In this document: positions 45,901-64,000 of the stretch, piece by piece
Layout: every line of letters starts with the position of its first letter
How positions within the stretch are numbered: the first letter of the stretch is position 1
From: Dioscorea cayenensis subsp. rotundata
Lineage: Eukaryota > Streptophyta > Magnoliopsida > Dioscoreales > Dioscoreaceae
NCBI RefSeq assembly: GCF_009730915.1
Contig: NC_052481.1
Location: forward strand, 21,488,461-21,552,460
DNA length: 64,000 nt
Reading direction: 5' to 3'
The notes under the pieces: model-generated
What the model saw: only the letters and a program-made list of their open reading frames with translations
What the model was told of the DNA's origin: nothing
Database searches by the model: none
Translations under genes and position numbers: made by a program

Positions 45901-47009
45901 AATGGTTTTTGCTCTCAAACTATCGCCAGCTTATTTGGTAGCTCCATTGACTTGTCTTTCCTTAATGACATACATTTTAATTCTGAGGATACTTTGGTTT
46001 GGAAATGGAACTCCCCATCTTGCATCGCAAGTATTGCCTCTTCAGTGTATACCCATCTCAATCAGAAAAATCATATTCAGGATAGTTGGCGGGGGTGGCA
46101 TGAAATTTGGATTCTTCCCATTATGCCCCGCATCAAAGTCCACCTCTGGAAAATTGCTCATGGCCGGCTACCCACTAATGCATATCTATATAATCTTAAT
46201 ATTGGGCCCTGCAACCCTTGCCCTCTTTGTGGACTGGAAAATGAAACCATTGAGCACATTATTTGGAGATGCAACAAAAGTTATTCAATCGTCGGTTTGA
46301 ACTTTTTTTAATATGCTTTCTCTGAACTCATCCTTGATTAATTCTCTTCACACTGGTTCATGGCTAGTTGATTTTTTGGATCCTTGGCCGAAGGCCCTTA
46401 TTGCTACTGTTACTTGGATTATTTGGAAGCAGTCATGCAACTTTGTCTTTAGAAATGATCCTATCAATCCCGATGTGATTGTTAACGAGCTTGGTCTCTC
46501 TCGCCTCGATTTCAAAAATAAATTCTTTCGTGGGATCGGGCTCTTCTCTCGTGCAAAATCGAACTCGCTTCACATTTTTTTCCGATGCGTCCCCGGTCCT
46601 CTTGTAACTGCTTACTCGGGTCTTGGGTTTCTCATTCTTACTAATTCTAAGATTATCCCCGTTGTCGGCTCGATGGGTCTATCTTCGCCTTCCCCATTTC
46701 AAGTCGAAATTGCTCGCTATCAACCTTGCCCTTCGGACTGCTCTTGACTTGGGATGGACTCCTGACCGAGTCTTCTGTGACTGCCCGGGTGTGGCTCACC
46801 TGTTGAAGCATTATAATGCCAGCGTTGCGTGGCATGTCAACTCGGATTATCATTTAATGAAGAAGAACCTTGATTCATTTCCAAATATTGCAATTGAAAC
46901 AATCTCGCGGGACCTCAACACCTTTGCCGACGCCCTTGCCAATGTTGGGCGTTCTAATCCCTCGACTTTCACTCTTTTTCGGAGGCATGGAGCGACCTTT
47001 TTGGGTTGA
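42922..47009 (+). pseudogene. LINE ORF2: endonuclease, RT, RNase H, broken
   Basis: MDLRIITWNCRGLSNQNT opens the endonuclease. ITGDFNVSP near 43335 keeps the catalytic Asp-Asn motif, but in a shifted frame. The RT runs from about 44280 ([32 protein letters not shown]) to the catalytic FADDLIL at about 45030. The zinc-binding part ends near 46290 (CPLCGLENETIEHIIWRC). The last 350 bases resemble a plant LINE RNase H (EILAINLALRTALDLGW, ADALANVGR). Frame breaks lie near 43220, 43420-43700, 44697, 45270, 45450 and 46310. Confidence 0.87.
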
Positions 47010-47449
47010 AGAGCTTTGTCTTCAAAGACGGCCCTCGCTTCTGAGATTTTTCTAGCTTTCTTTTTCTTGTTCTGTTTGTTAGCCCTTGGGCTTCTTTGTC
47101 AAAAATCAATAAGCTCATTTAGAAACCAACAAATCATTCATGTCAATTTGAATTAACTCAAAGCTCAAAGTATCAATAGAAGAAGAAAACAGGCAAACCG
47201 TAGTAGACATTGTCCCCTAAAATTAAGTTAATAAATTTTCTACTTAATGTGTATGTAATAGGTATATATTTATATTTAAAATTTTTAAACTAACCCTAGG
47301 CAACAATGTTATCATTTACAGTTAAATTTTTGGGGTCTTGTAAAACTTAGTGCGAAGATTTGCCACTGGGGTGGAGTTAACACCTTAAGATGTTTATGCA
47401 CCTTTATACTGGATTATACAAATATTATATATAGAGGTTCTGATGCTAA

Positions 47450-48405
47450 TAATTTTTTTTTAAAATGTGGATACACCACCAATTTATTGAAAATAAAAGA
47501 ACATTGCATGCAATCTTTTATTGTGGACGGGTCTTTAGGGCAAGCACCAAAAAACATTTGGCAATAGGATTTTGCTAGGTTTAACAACGTCCATGTGCAT
47601 GGTGAAAGAGCTTTTTCGCATCTTCTAGGTCCTCTCTCCCAATTCTTAATGAGGTGCTTGATGCCCTACACCTTTAAGGTGGTTCGCAAAGCTCAAACAT
47701 CCTTTACCATTAATATTGTAGTTTAACTCCCAATGATAGCTTCTTAGTCAAATCTTTCTATCGCTTCCTCATTGATCGTGGGACAAAATGCAATGTAGCA
47801 CCGCATATTTTCAAAAGTCCTTGTCCACGTAAGAAAAACACATTTCTTTGCCTAGTCTGGGATCATAAAATTTTGACGATAGACAACTTTTTGCAAGAGG
47901 CTGCAATAAGCTTCCAACTGCCACTTGCGTCCTCTGTCATCGCAGCATTTGAGTCTGGGACCATATTTTCTTCGAATGTAGCTTTGCTACCTCCATTTTG
48001 GTACAGTTTTACATGTATCATAGGGTTTCAACAAGCTTTGAGAGTATGGTTCTGACTTGTGGGGGACATGGCTTAAGGATGTGGGTGCCACACTCCGTAC
48101 TGCTTGCTCTTTATTTTTTAGGGCAATTATTTGACAAATTTGATTTGAAAAAATTATTGCATTTTCAATTCTACAACATTATCTTTATTTTTTATTTTTA
48201 TTAAAAATTGTCATTTGTTTCACGCTTGGATTGATGCAGTGCCAAATTCAAAAAAAACATAAGTTGGATGAGCATTTGTCTTACTTTTTGTTCCACTTTT
48301 GGTAGATTTTTTTCGGTCGTTTGCAATTTCTTGCATGTTGTTGTTTTTCTGTTTTTGTACCAGCTCTTTTTATTAATACATTGCGGTTTATTCAATTTTT
48401 TTAAG
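47450..48405 (+). mobile_element. fragment of the first LINE family
   Basis: Translated piecewise, 47740-48000 matches the zinc-binding end of the LINE at 4513-11241: VKSFYRFLIDRG, FKSPCPRK, LVWDHKILTIDNF, then a degraded DHIFFEC. The 3' end GCGGTTTATTCAATTTTTTT at about 48386-48405 is the family tail. A T-run with TGTGGATACACCACCAATTT at 47450-47490 looks like a second, oppositely oriented tail. No frame is intact. Confidence 0.7.
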
Positions 48406-48672
48406 CCTATAAGAGAAAAATCGGTAAACCAATGATTACGAACCAGTACCACCTCCCAAAGCGGATCCAACAAGAGAAAAAGCAAACCCGTTTCAAACTG
48501 ATCATAAGTAACTGAGGAGTTCATTGCCTCGTCTTTCCAGTCCCAAACCCGAATCCGATAAACATACCCACCCGATTCCTCCATCGCTCCCCCAACCATC
48601 ACTTGTCGTCGTCGTCGTCCTCCTCCTCCTCCCCCCAAAACCCTACTAACCCTCCATGCGATCCTCTTCTCC

Positions 48673-56405
<7,733 letters not shown>

Positions 56406-56662
56406 GGTAACCTCTGATGTGGTACCCATGCTTTTTCTATGTAATCCTCTGTTTCCCTTCTTTGCAAGCTTCTGTTACCTGCTCATGATTCTTCTCAAGT
56501 TTTAGATATTTATTTCAATGCTGCTCTTAACAATGACAGTTACATGATTGCGAGCTTTCAGTGGGGTTCTTACTCACTTGGGGTTTATAACATTGATACT
56601 TTAAGCTTGGGGTTTCTTCCTATGAGATATTATAAATATTAGGATACTGGAAACATTAATCA

Positions 56663-57500
56663 TTGTTTTTAACTGGCAATTTCCTTGAAGTTTATCATCA
56701 TGTCATAAATCTGAGTTCCAATAGATTCTATGATGCATTGCCGCCCTTTTCTTCCAATATCGACATCGACTTCTCCAACAATTTGTTTTTAGGTATTCTT
56801 CTCCCAATCACCAGTGAATATTTACCACTTTTAGGTGACCTCAATCTCTCCAATAATCTCATCAATGGGACAATTCCCTCATCAATTTGTAATTTTGCTG
56901 AGATGCAAGTTATTGATTTGTCTAGCAACAGACTCTTTGGTCAAGTTCCTGCATGTTTTCCATATTTAGCGTCTCTCATGTTTATTAATCTGGAAAACAA
57001 CAATCTATCTGGAGAAATCCCTGACAAACTGGATTCTTTTAGTTTGCTTCTGGCATTGCATCTGGGAAACAACAGCATCTCCGGGAGAATACCGACATCT
57101 TTAAGAGCTTGCAAGTCCTTGTTGATCATTGATCTTGGAGGTAACAAACTGTCTGGTAACATACCGTCATGGATTGGAGAAGCATTGTCATCACTGAGAA
57201 TTCTTCGGCTCCGGGCTAACATGTTCGAAGGGAAAGCCACATTCCCGAAGAACTTTATTATCTAACCTCTCTTCAAATTCTTGACCTCGGAGATGACAAC
57301 CTGTCAGGTACTATACATGAGAGATTTGGCAATTTCAGTGCAACGGTGGATATTCATAAGGAGGGAAAGAACATATTGGATAGTGTTTAAGGAGCAGCTT
57401 TTAGCAGCATTGAGACTTATGTTCCTTTGGGATACATAGAGAGTTTGTAAGTAGTCACGAAAGGGATGGAAATGAAGTATACTAGCATGGACTTATCAGA
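56663..57500 (+). pseudogene. LRR receptor-like protein fragment
   Basis: An open frame at 56663-57265 encodes about eight LRRs (VINLSSNRFYDALPPF, INLENNNLSGEIPDKL, LHLGNNSISGRIPTSL, GNIPSWIGEALSSLRILRLR). The next repeats continue in another frame (LTSLQILDLGDDNLSGTI) and then a decayed island corresponding to the VTKGREMEY segment, near 57450. N-terminal LRRs and the membrane anchor are missing. It is homologous, repeat by repeat, to the middle of the minus-strand gene at 61221-58201, so it is a partial duplicate in convergent orientation. Confidence 0.85.
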
Positions 57501-58200
57501 CAAACCAAATTTCTGGACACATTCAATTTTGCAATAAGCCCAAGATCTAAATTTAGAAAAACGTGATCATTCAGCAAAAACATTATGAGTATATATATAT
57601 ATATTTTACAATGTGTGTAATATTTTGCAATACCACACCAAAATTTCCGCATAAATGACTAAGTTCGATAATTTTGTGGAAATCACCAAATTTAAAATTT
57701 TATTAAATATATAGCAGCTATTTGATTCATGAAATTTTATATTACCGTCTAAAAATAGGATTACTAAGAATGTGAAAAAGGCAAGGCCATTAAATTTGAC
57801 AACAGGTTGTGTTCAAAGGTCCTGCATCCACTAAAGCCTTCATGTGTTTTACTTCCTCTGCAAAACAAGATGGTATTATATGATGGTTTGAGAATACAGT
57901 AATTTACCACAAAATAAGTAAGGATGATTCTCCAATGAATGATCCATCCTCGTATTGTGAACCTACCAACCAGTTAGCTTCGCTATAAAAATATATCTTA
58001 TGTAGTAGATACCAGACATAGATTATGATGGGCATGCAGGAATTGATAGAAAAGAAGGAGAATGATTTAAAATTTTATAGTACATTACATATTCAACCTC
58101 TCCATCTATTTCACAGCCTATATTACAAATCAGTTTGTAACTACAGCAATGTATACAACTTTGTACATTGTTTTCTCTTGTTCCATGAAGAAGCAAAATT
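57501..58200. other. spacer between LRR sequences
   Basis: AT-rich with a short (TA)n near 57591. No gene seen. The 3' UTR of the minus-strand receptor gene probably lies in its right part. Confidence 0.5.
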
Positions 58201-61200
58201 TCAGCAACTTCCGCCATTTGTTTCATCTTCGACTTTGTTATTTCTTGAACAATTTATTGAGGTCAAAGCAGCAAACTTTTTGTTAATGTAATCGACCAGA
58301 CTGAAATACGAATTCCTCCAAGCCTCACTGATTAGCAGAGTAACACATACAGTCCACAACCCCATCACGTAGCCCACGGCACCGCCAAAGTATAACCATG
58401 ACATTTCAGACTCATTAGCATCATCACCTTCTTTACTAAGAACAATTGTTTCATTAACATCGCCACATTTTACTGTCAATGGAGGGCCACAAAGGTTATA
58501 ATTACCAATGTATGTGGAAGGATCATTGAAAGTCTGGAGCTGACTACCCGATGGAATTCTACCCGACAAGTTGTTGTATGAAAGATTCAAGTGACTCAAT
58601 GAAGTTAGAGCAGCAATGCTTGAAGGAATCTCACCAACAAGTTCATTTCTCGATAAATCAAGTGATTCCAATGATTTCAAGCCATTGATGGACTCAGGAA
58701 TCCTACCGGCCAAATGATTTCCAGACAAGTTCAGATTTTGTATTCCCTGAAGATTGCCTAATTGCTCTGGTATTTCTCCTGAAAGCCAATTACTCGAAAG
58801 GTCAATACTTGCCACAAACTGCAGTGTGTTACTGTATTTGAGTTCCCTTCCTTTTGTGACTACTGACAAGCTATCTGCGTAGCCTATACGGCTATAATTG
58901 CCCAAACTAGTGATCACTTGACTTCGAAACCCATCCATTATGCTTTGTCTTCCCTCATTTGCAAGTTTCATTGCAGTAAAGTTGCTGAAAAGCTTTGGAT
59001 ATAACTCCTGACAAGTTATTCTCAGCAAGGTCTAATATTTGAAGTGAAGATAGATCACTCAGTTCTTCAGGAATGTCACCATAGAACATATTTGATCGTA
59101 AACGGAGTATCCTTAGGAAAGGCAGGCTTTCTCCGATCCACGATGGTATCTTTCCTGATAACTTGTTACCGCCAAGATCTAAGGTCACTAAGATCTTGCA
59201 ATATCTCAATTGCAAAGGAATTTCCACTTGTGAGATTGTTAGATCCCAAGTGAAGGACTTGCATAAATTTCAGGGAACCAATGCTGCTAGGAATCTCTCC
59301 AGTTAGACTATTATTTTCCAGATTTAAAGCTTCCAGTGCAGGTAAATTTTCCCAACATGTAGGCAGCTCACCAAAGATGGAGTTGCTGGAGATATCAATA
59401 ACTTGTAAACGCCGAAACTTACATACTGCTGAAGGAAGTGTACCATTTAAGAAATTATTTGAAAGATATATAAGTTTCAGAGTTATTATGTCTTCACTGA
59501 AAATAGGAATAAGATCACCTGAAAATGAATTATCTGATAAATCGACATATATAGCATCTAATGGCAAAGGAGGTAATGGACCCTTAAATTTGTTTGATCT
59601 CAAATTAAAGATTCCAATCTTACCAAACTTCACAGATGCAGGAATAGTACCAGTGATCTGATTTTCTGAGAGATCAAGGATTGTGATGGTGTATGACAAG
59701 TCCCAGAACCAGTCAGGCAAGGTTCCTGTAATTCCAGTATTTGGCAAATTTAGCATGTAAAAATCTTTCTGTGTTCTGAGCCATTCTGGAAATCTTGGCC
59801 CCAGATAACACTGATCCGAAAGAAATTGCTATGAGACGGAAAGGAGGAAGCCAGTCTCTGCTGATGTTTACAACCAATGAATTGGAACTCATACTCACAG
59901 ACTCCAGACTTGAGAGGTTGGCAAAGTGTGCTTCAGATATAACACCAGTAAGTGAATTACAAGTAATTTCAAGAACTTTTAATTCTGAAAGTTGTCCAAT
60001 GCTCTCTGGCAGAGTTCCATTCAGGCCATTGTAAGTGAGATATAAGATTCTCAAATTCGATAAGTTTCCAATTGATGCAGGAATCGGTCCATAAAGCGAG
60101 TTGTTGCCAAGATCAAGAATGGTTATACCTTTGAGCTTTCCCAACCAGCCTGATAACTCCCCTCTCAAGTTACTGTTTCTCAAGTTTAATGTCTCAATGG
60201 TATTACCAGCACATCCAGAGAAAATTCTTGACAGTGTGCTCGTCTCTTCACCGAGATTGTTGAATGAGATATCCAACGTATGCAAGTTGCAGAGGTCTCT
60301 GATGCTTGTTGGTAATGGCCCCACAAAGTCATTGAGTCCAAGCTGAATAACCTCAAGAGATTTCATGTTGCCAATGGCTTCAGGTATCACCCCATGGAAA
60401 TGATTGAGCCAGAGATCAAGATGAACAAGTCTGCTGCAATTAGTTAACCAGAAAGGGAATGTGGAGTTGATTTGATTGTTACTAAGATCAATACTAGTCA
60501 AAGAACTCCTACTGAGATTAAGAAATGAATGAGAAGAAGGTGACAGCAAATGAAGCTGGCAATTTGGAAGTATCAAAACTGAAAGAACAGGCAGCATGTT
60601 AAAAGCATGAAACAAATCATCAGAAGAGACTATAGCAAGATTAACTCCACTCATATCAAGATATTGCAGAGAAGAAAGAGAAGAAAGCCATTGAAGACTA
60701 CCAGAATACAGAGCATACATGGAATAGAATGAATTGAGATCAAGATAGCTCAAGCTTGAAAGATTACCAAGCTGAGGAGGAATTCCCCCATTGAAACCAG
60801 CATTAGAGAGATTGAGGTAAGTCAAACCAGAAAGTGAGCCAATGAAGCTGGGTATCTCAGTTCCCCTGAAATTGTTAAAACTCAAGTCCAAATAATTCAA
60901 ATGCTGCAAACCAAGCAAAGAAGGATTGATCTCACCACCAAGTCTTCCACCATTGGTAAGACCATGAAAAAGATGATGATACCGAAGATCCAACTTGACA
61001 ACATGCATGGAGGTGTTGCTACATTCAACTCCTCTCCATGCGCAGCAATCTTCACCTGTCCATGAAGATAGAAGCTGGAGAGGGTCTTGAAGTCCTGTTT
61101 TGAACATGAGAAGTGAATTCCTTTCACTCTCAGTGCAGCTCATGCACAGCTCTCCAAAGCATAAACACCCAAGACAAATAACAAGATAAGGAACAGAATT

Positions 61201-61221
61201 ACAGTGTCTCATAGCATTCAT
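58201..61221 (-). pseudogene. LRR receptor-like protein (EIX/Cf type), three frameshifts
   Basis: ATG at 61221 is preferred over the upstream in-frame TTG. The layout is a hydrophobic signal segment, CTESERNSLLMFKTGLQDP and WTGEDCCAWRGVEC (LRR N-cap), about 25-30 LRRs, the GYADSLSVVTKGRELKY island, final LRRs (NLSGRIPSGSQLQTFNDPS, NYNLCGPPL), an acidic stretch, a membrane segment (GGAVGYVMGLWTVCVTLLI) and a short basic tail with no kinase. About 1,000 residues if mended, no introns. Such proteins sense extracellular microbial or developmental signals with SOBIR1-type partners. Frame breaks lie near 59815 (before LGPRFPEWLRTQ), near 59230 and near 58995, where an extra T sits in GCTTTTCAGC. 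The break pattern allows either a recent pseudogene or sequencing errors. Confidence 0.88.
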
Positions 61222-62089
61222 CTCAAACCAAAAGGACAATTTGAGACGATGCTACTGAGGATATGATATGAACACAACAGCAAACCAAATACATGGCAAA
61301 TTCTGTCAACAAAGGATGGTCAACCAGGCCTTTGCAATGGAAATGCTTTGATTGCCTATTTACCTACCCTGCTTGAGTAGTTTACAGTCAAAAGCCATCA
61401 CTTAGACGTTGAACATGGCACATTTATCATCTCAAAAACGTACCGTGTACGGAAAATTACCATGCAGTCCCTGTGACTGCATTCTTTCTCCAACGATCCT
61501 CTAATAATCTTGTTTACTTTTTCAGTCCTTTTTATTTGCTGTTCATCAGGTGAGGCCATGGATCGATGGCTGTGGATTATCCAAGGTATCATCTAACGGT
61601 GGAGATTAGAGTTTAATGTTTTAGTTTTGCCATGATTAAAAAGGGCAGACAGGGAAAGATGATGGGTGGAGGGCAAGAGGGTAATTTTTTGATAACTTTG
61701 AATTTTAAGCATTTCTTTATGGTACTTGCGATGGAAAATCAGGAGAAAGATAACTTTAGCAACATAAATAAATAAATAAATAAACAAACAACTAAAAAGC
61801 GAAGGAAAGAAAAGAAGCTAAAAGGAGCTTTCATTTTGTTGACACACCACCTAGTCATTCCTGAATTGGCAAGGTATACCCTTTCTGTATTATTATTTTT
61901 CATGCCGGTATTGATGTTTTGTGCATGTTCTCTTCTTAAGTGTAGTTTATGATTAGAGTGCCTTCTGATTTCGGAATATGAAACCACCCCTTTAATTACA
62001 AGTGTTTACTTTAGAAGCTGTTTCAAATTATTTATTATTCTACAAGTGTTTAATTCATGGGCGCAAGAATTGCATATCACACTGACGAA
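61222..62089. other. upstream region of the receptor-like protein gene
   Basis: No coding region beyond short shadows. A (TAAA)n run lies near 61765-61790. Nothing resembles a well-placed TATA box for the minus-strand gene. Confidence 0.45.
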
Positions 62090-62346
62090 AAGATTTGGAA
62101 TAGTGCTCTCTTTCTCACTGCTCAAGTAGACCTGTAGTTATTAGACAGTAGCTTTTTTATCACCAATTTTCTCTTTTTCCGTGTTTTATTTTCTCTATTT
62201 TGTTCTTTGTGTTCCTCACCTTATGGTGATTTTAATCTATTTGTTTCTTTTTAGTGGTTGTTTTAATTTCTATCACGTATATGTTCTGCTTTTCTTATGT
62301 TTTTTAAATAAAGTTGTGGTTTATTCATTTTATTCAAAAAAAAAAA
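62090..62346 (+). repeat. LINE 3' tail remnant
   Basis: T-rich sequence ending AAGTTGTGGTTTATTCATTT then TATTC and poly-A, the family ending also seen at 34768, 48405 and (reversed) 4513. No coding part is left. Confidence 0.6.
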
Positions 62347-62590
62347 TTAACCTCCCCAATTTAATGAATTTTTTTTAACTCTAATTAATTTTTTTATTTT
62401 TTGAAAATGGCTAAAGTAAACATTTTACAATGAGAACAATAATCGTGAAGTGCAATGAATTGTTACATGACGATGAGTGGACAAATGCGGAATAAAAACT
62501 TTACACACTATGCTATAATAATATTGTTCACCATGTGTCTCAATTAAATCTTTATTTATGATATCTGTTTAAATGGTCTTTTATGGGTCT

Positions 62591-62619
62591 CCCGAAGAAG
62601 TCGATTCTTCTTCTTCGGG
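62591..62619. other. perfect 10-bp inverted repeat
   Basis: CCCGAAGAAG at 62591-62600 is the exact reverse complement of 62610-62619, with a nine-base loop. No T-run or open frame is linked to it, so its role, if any, is unknown. Confidence 0.6.
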
Positions 62620-63093
62620 TAGTATAGTAGAGAGACTTATTAGTTCAATTAGTTCAATATGGTTTTTACAAATTTTCAAAGTATCAACTCTACAAACTTT
62701 CATTACCTCATACGGCAGATAGCCTTTCTATTAAATAATTTCTAAGTGGTCGATAAGATAATCGTGAATCGATGCATTTTTCAGATATGCTCTCTCGTGA
62801 TAAACCCTTAAGAGATATGGGCTTATAGTCGATTGTATAAAACGACAAAAACAAAATACAAAAATCAAAACAGATGGAGTATTTTAATCATGTATATTTT
62901 GTCCAGACACATGATGTATCTCTATTGTTGAGATTTGATAACTCTGCATCTTTTTTTTTTTAAGAAGTAACTCTGCATTGTCAAAACTCATAGTACAATT
63001 GTATACAAGCAACGTTTCTACCGATTAAACACCCCAAACAATGAAAAGATTAGTAGTCATTTGTTGAATTTTAAATAATAAAAATAAAGAAAC

Positions 63094-63094
63094 A

Positions 63095-63146
<52 letters not shown>
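63094..63146 (+). repeat. (AAT)n microsatellite
   Basis: Continuous AAT/ATA trinucleotide run in AT-rich spacer. Confidence 0.95.
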
Positions 63147-63165
63147 TAAAGATAAACTTCTAATT

Positions 63166-63260
63166 TAGGCCAAATCTTGCTTAGTTTAATAGAAAAGGCA
63201 TTTAGCAGTGCATGGACAAATACAGGTTCAAAACCCGCACCGGAAGTGTTATTCACAATA
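63166..63260 (+). repeat. possible tRNA-derived SINE head
   Basis: TAGTTTAATAG fits the A-box pattern and GGTTCAAAACC is close to a B box about 40 bases later. No target-site duplication or tail was identified. Confidence 0.3.
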
Positions 63261-63308
63261 TCGTTTTCCCACTATTCTCCTTCTGGATTATATAGCAAGA
63301 GAATTTAA

Positions 63309-63864
63309 AATCAATCAAGACCGGTGGCTTGTTCATATATATATATATATATATATAATGTCAACCAAAAAATTTATAAATATAGTTATTAAAATAATCA
63401 AGCTCATAGATAGATATAAATCAACTCATATTGGTGGCTTGTTCATATGGTGTCTTATGAGCTGCATGTAGTGAACTTTCATTACTCCATGTATCATCCG
63501 CCAAGCTTAATAAATTTCTAGAAAATCAATAAAGCTATCATAATTAATGCACTTCCGTACTTATTTTTTTTTTAATATATACAAACATTTAAGTAAAGAG
63601 CGTTTGTTTGTTGTCTGTTGTCCAAAAAAATAAATAAATAATAAAAAACCTTCCAATTTGGACATTGAATTTAAACAATCAGTTATAAACCAAACTATAT
63701 AAACTAATCATTTCTAATGTCATTTTCCTTAATCAATCAAGATTAGTTGCTTGTTCATATGTATAAAAAAATGTCAATCAAAAAATTTATAAAATATAGT
63801 TATTAAAATAATCAAGCTCATGAATAAATAAGAATCAACTCAAAATTGGTGGCTTACTCATATC
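63309..63864 (+). repeat. pair of direct repeats of about 140 bases
   Basis: Copy A at about 63309-63449 and copy B at about 63731-63864 share AATCAATCAAGA, GCTTGTTCATAT, a stretch from AATGTCAA to AATCAAGCTCATAG and a GGTGGCTT-CTCATAT-like end. Copy A carries a (TA)n at 63335-63357 that is collapsed in copy B. Confidence 0.7.
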
Positions 63865-64000
63865 ACATGGCCTTTTTTAGGTGTCTATGTGGAAAAAAAT
63901 ATATTATTTTGAGGTCCTTATACTCAAGGGTGTTAAGCTTTTTATCATTCGCATCGAGCTATTTTTCTGCAGGGCTTCCCCCACACTATTGTGAATTAGT

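Larger units (their letters stand above)
41824..47103 (+). mobile_element. 5'-truncated L1-type LINE with RNase H, 11-bp TSD
   Basis: Flanked by AATCAATAAGC at 41813-41823 and 47104-47114, directly after a short CAAAA tail. The element starts inside ORF1, then carries ORF2 with endonuclease, reverse transcriptase, zinc-binding region and a C-terminal RNase H domain. The RNase H, the FADD catalytic box and the different 3' end separate it from the LINE at 4513-11241. Several frameshifts make it inactive. Confidence 0.9.

Overview
This is 64 kb of plant nuclear DNA. Spliceosomal introns, a plastid fatty-acid-synthesis gene with a transit-peptide-like N-terminus, leucine-rich-repeat receptors and many plant-type retroelements all say so. 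A nuclear gene for the heteromeric plastid acetyl-CoA carboxylase argues against a grass. The AT-rich spacers with long TA and TAA microsatellites, beside GC-rich LINE coding sequence, would suit a non-grass monocot, but the species cannot be settled from sequence alone. A 1,000-base run of N sits at 1040-2039.

Layout. 1-1039 is GC-rich and unassigned. 2286-2966 is a small three-exon gene for a tail-anchored membrane protein. 4513-11241 is a decayed L1-type LINE on the minus strand. 12266-16730 is the ten-exon gene for the carboxyltransferase alpha subunit of plastid ACCase. It faces a three-exon SEC22-like longin gene (17685-16837, minus), with only 106 bases between the two stop codons. Next comes a head-to-head pair of GT90 (CAP10/DUF821) glycosyltransferase genes, at 21194-18661 (minus) and 25058-28693 (plus). 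They differ in one intron, and each carries a one-base frameshift. 29920-32932 is a 13-exon LRR receptor-like pseudokinase of the At1g63430/At5g41180 type.

33 to 48 kb is mostly transposons: a candidate 1-kb inverted-repeat element, a tRNA-derived SINE with a 15-bp target-site duplication, a 5'-truncated Ty1/copia element (minus), a 5'-truncated LINE with an RNase H domain and an 11-bp target-site duplication (41824-47103), and a fragment of the first LINE family. 48673-56405 is a degenerate KDM5/JMJ17-type histone demethylase gene with retained introns, stops, frameshifts, a dead splice acceptor and a missing JmjC exon. It is followed by a fragment of an LRR receptor-like protein (56663-57500) and by a nearly complete relative on the minus strand (61221-58201) with three frameshifts.

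The genes form no pathway or operon. The most unusual signals are a short GT90 intron whose two ends form a 12-14 bp hairpin in both paralogs, the presence/absence of a 75-base intron between those paralogs, a 108-base in-frame intron holding a TA microsatellite, and the number of LINE 3' tails of one family scattered on both strands. All exon coordinates were derived by eye from splice consensus, reading frame and remembered family sequence. No alignments or database searches were run.
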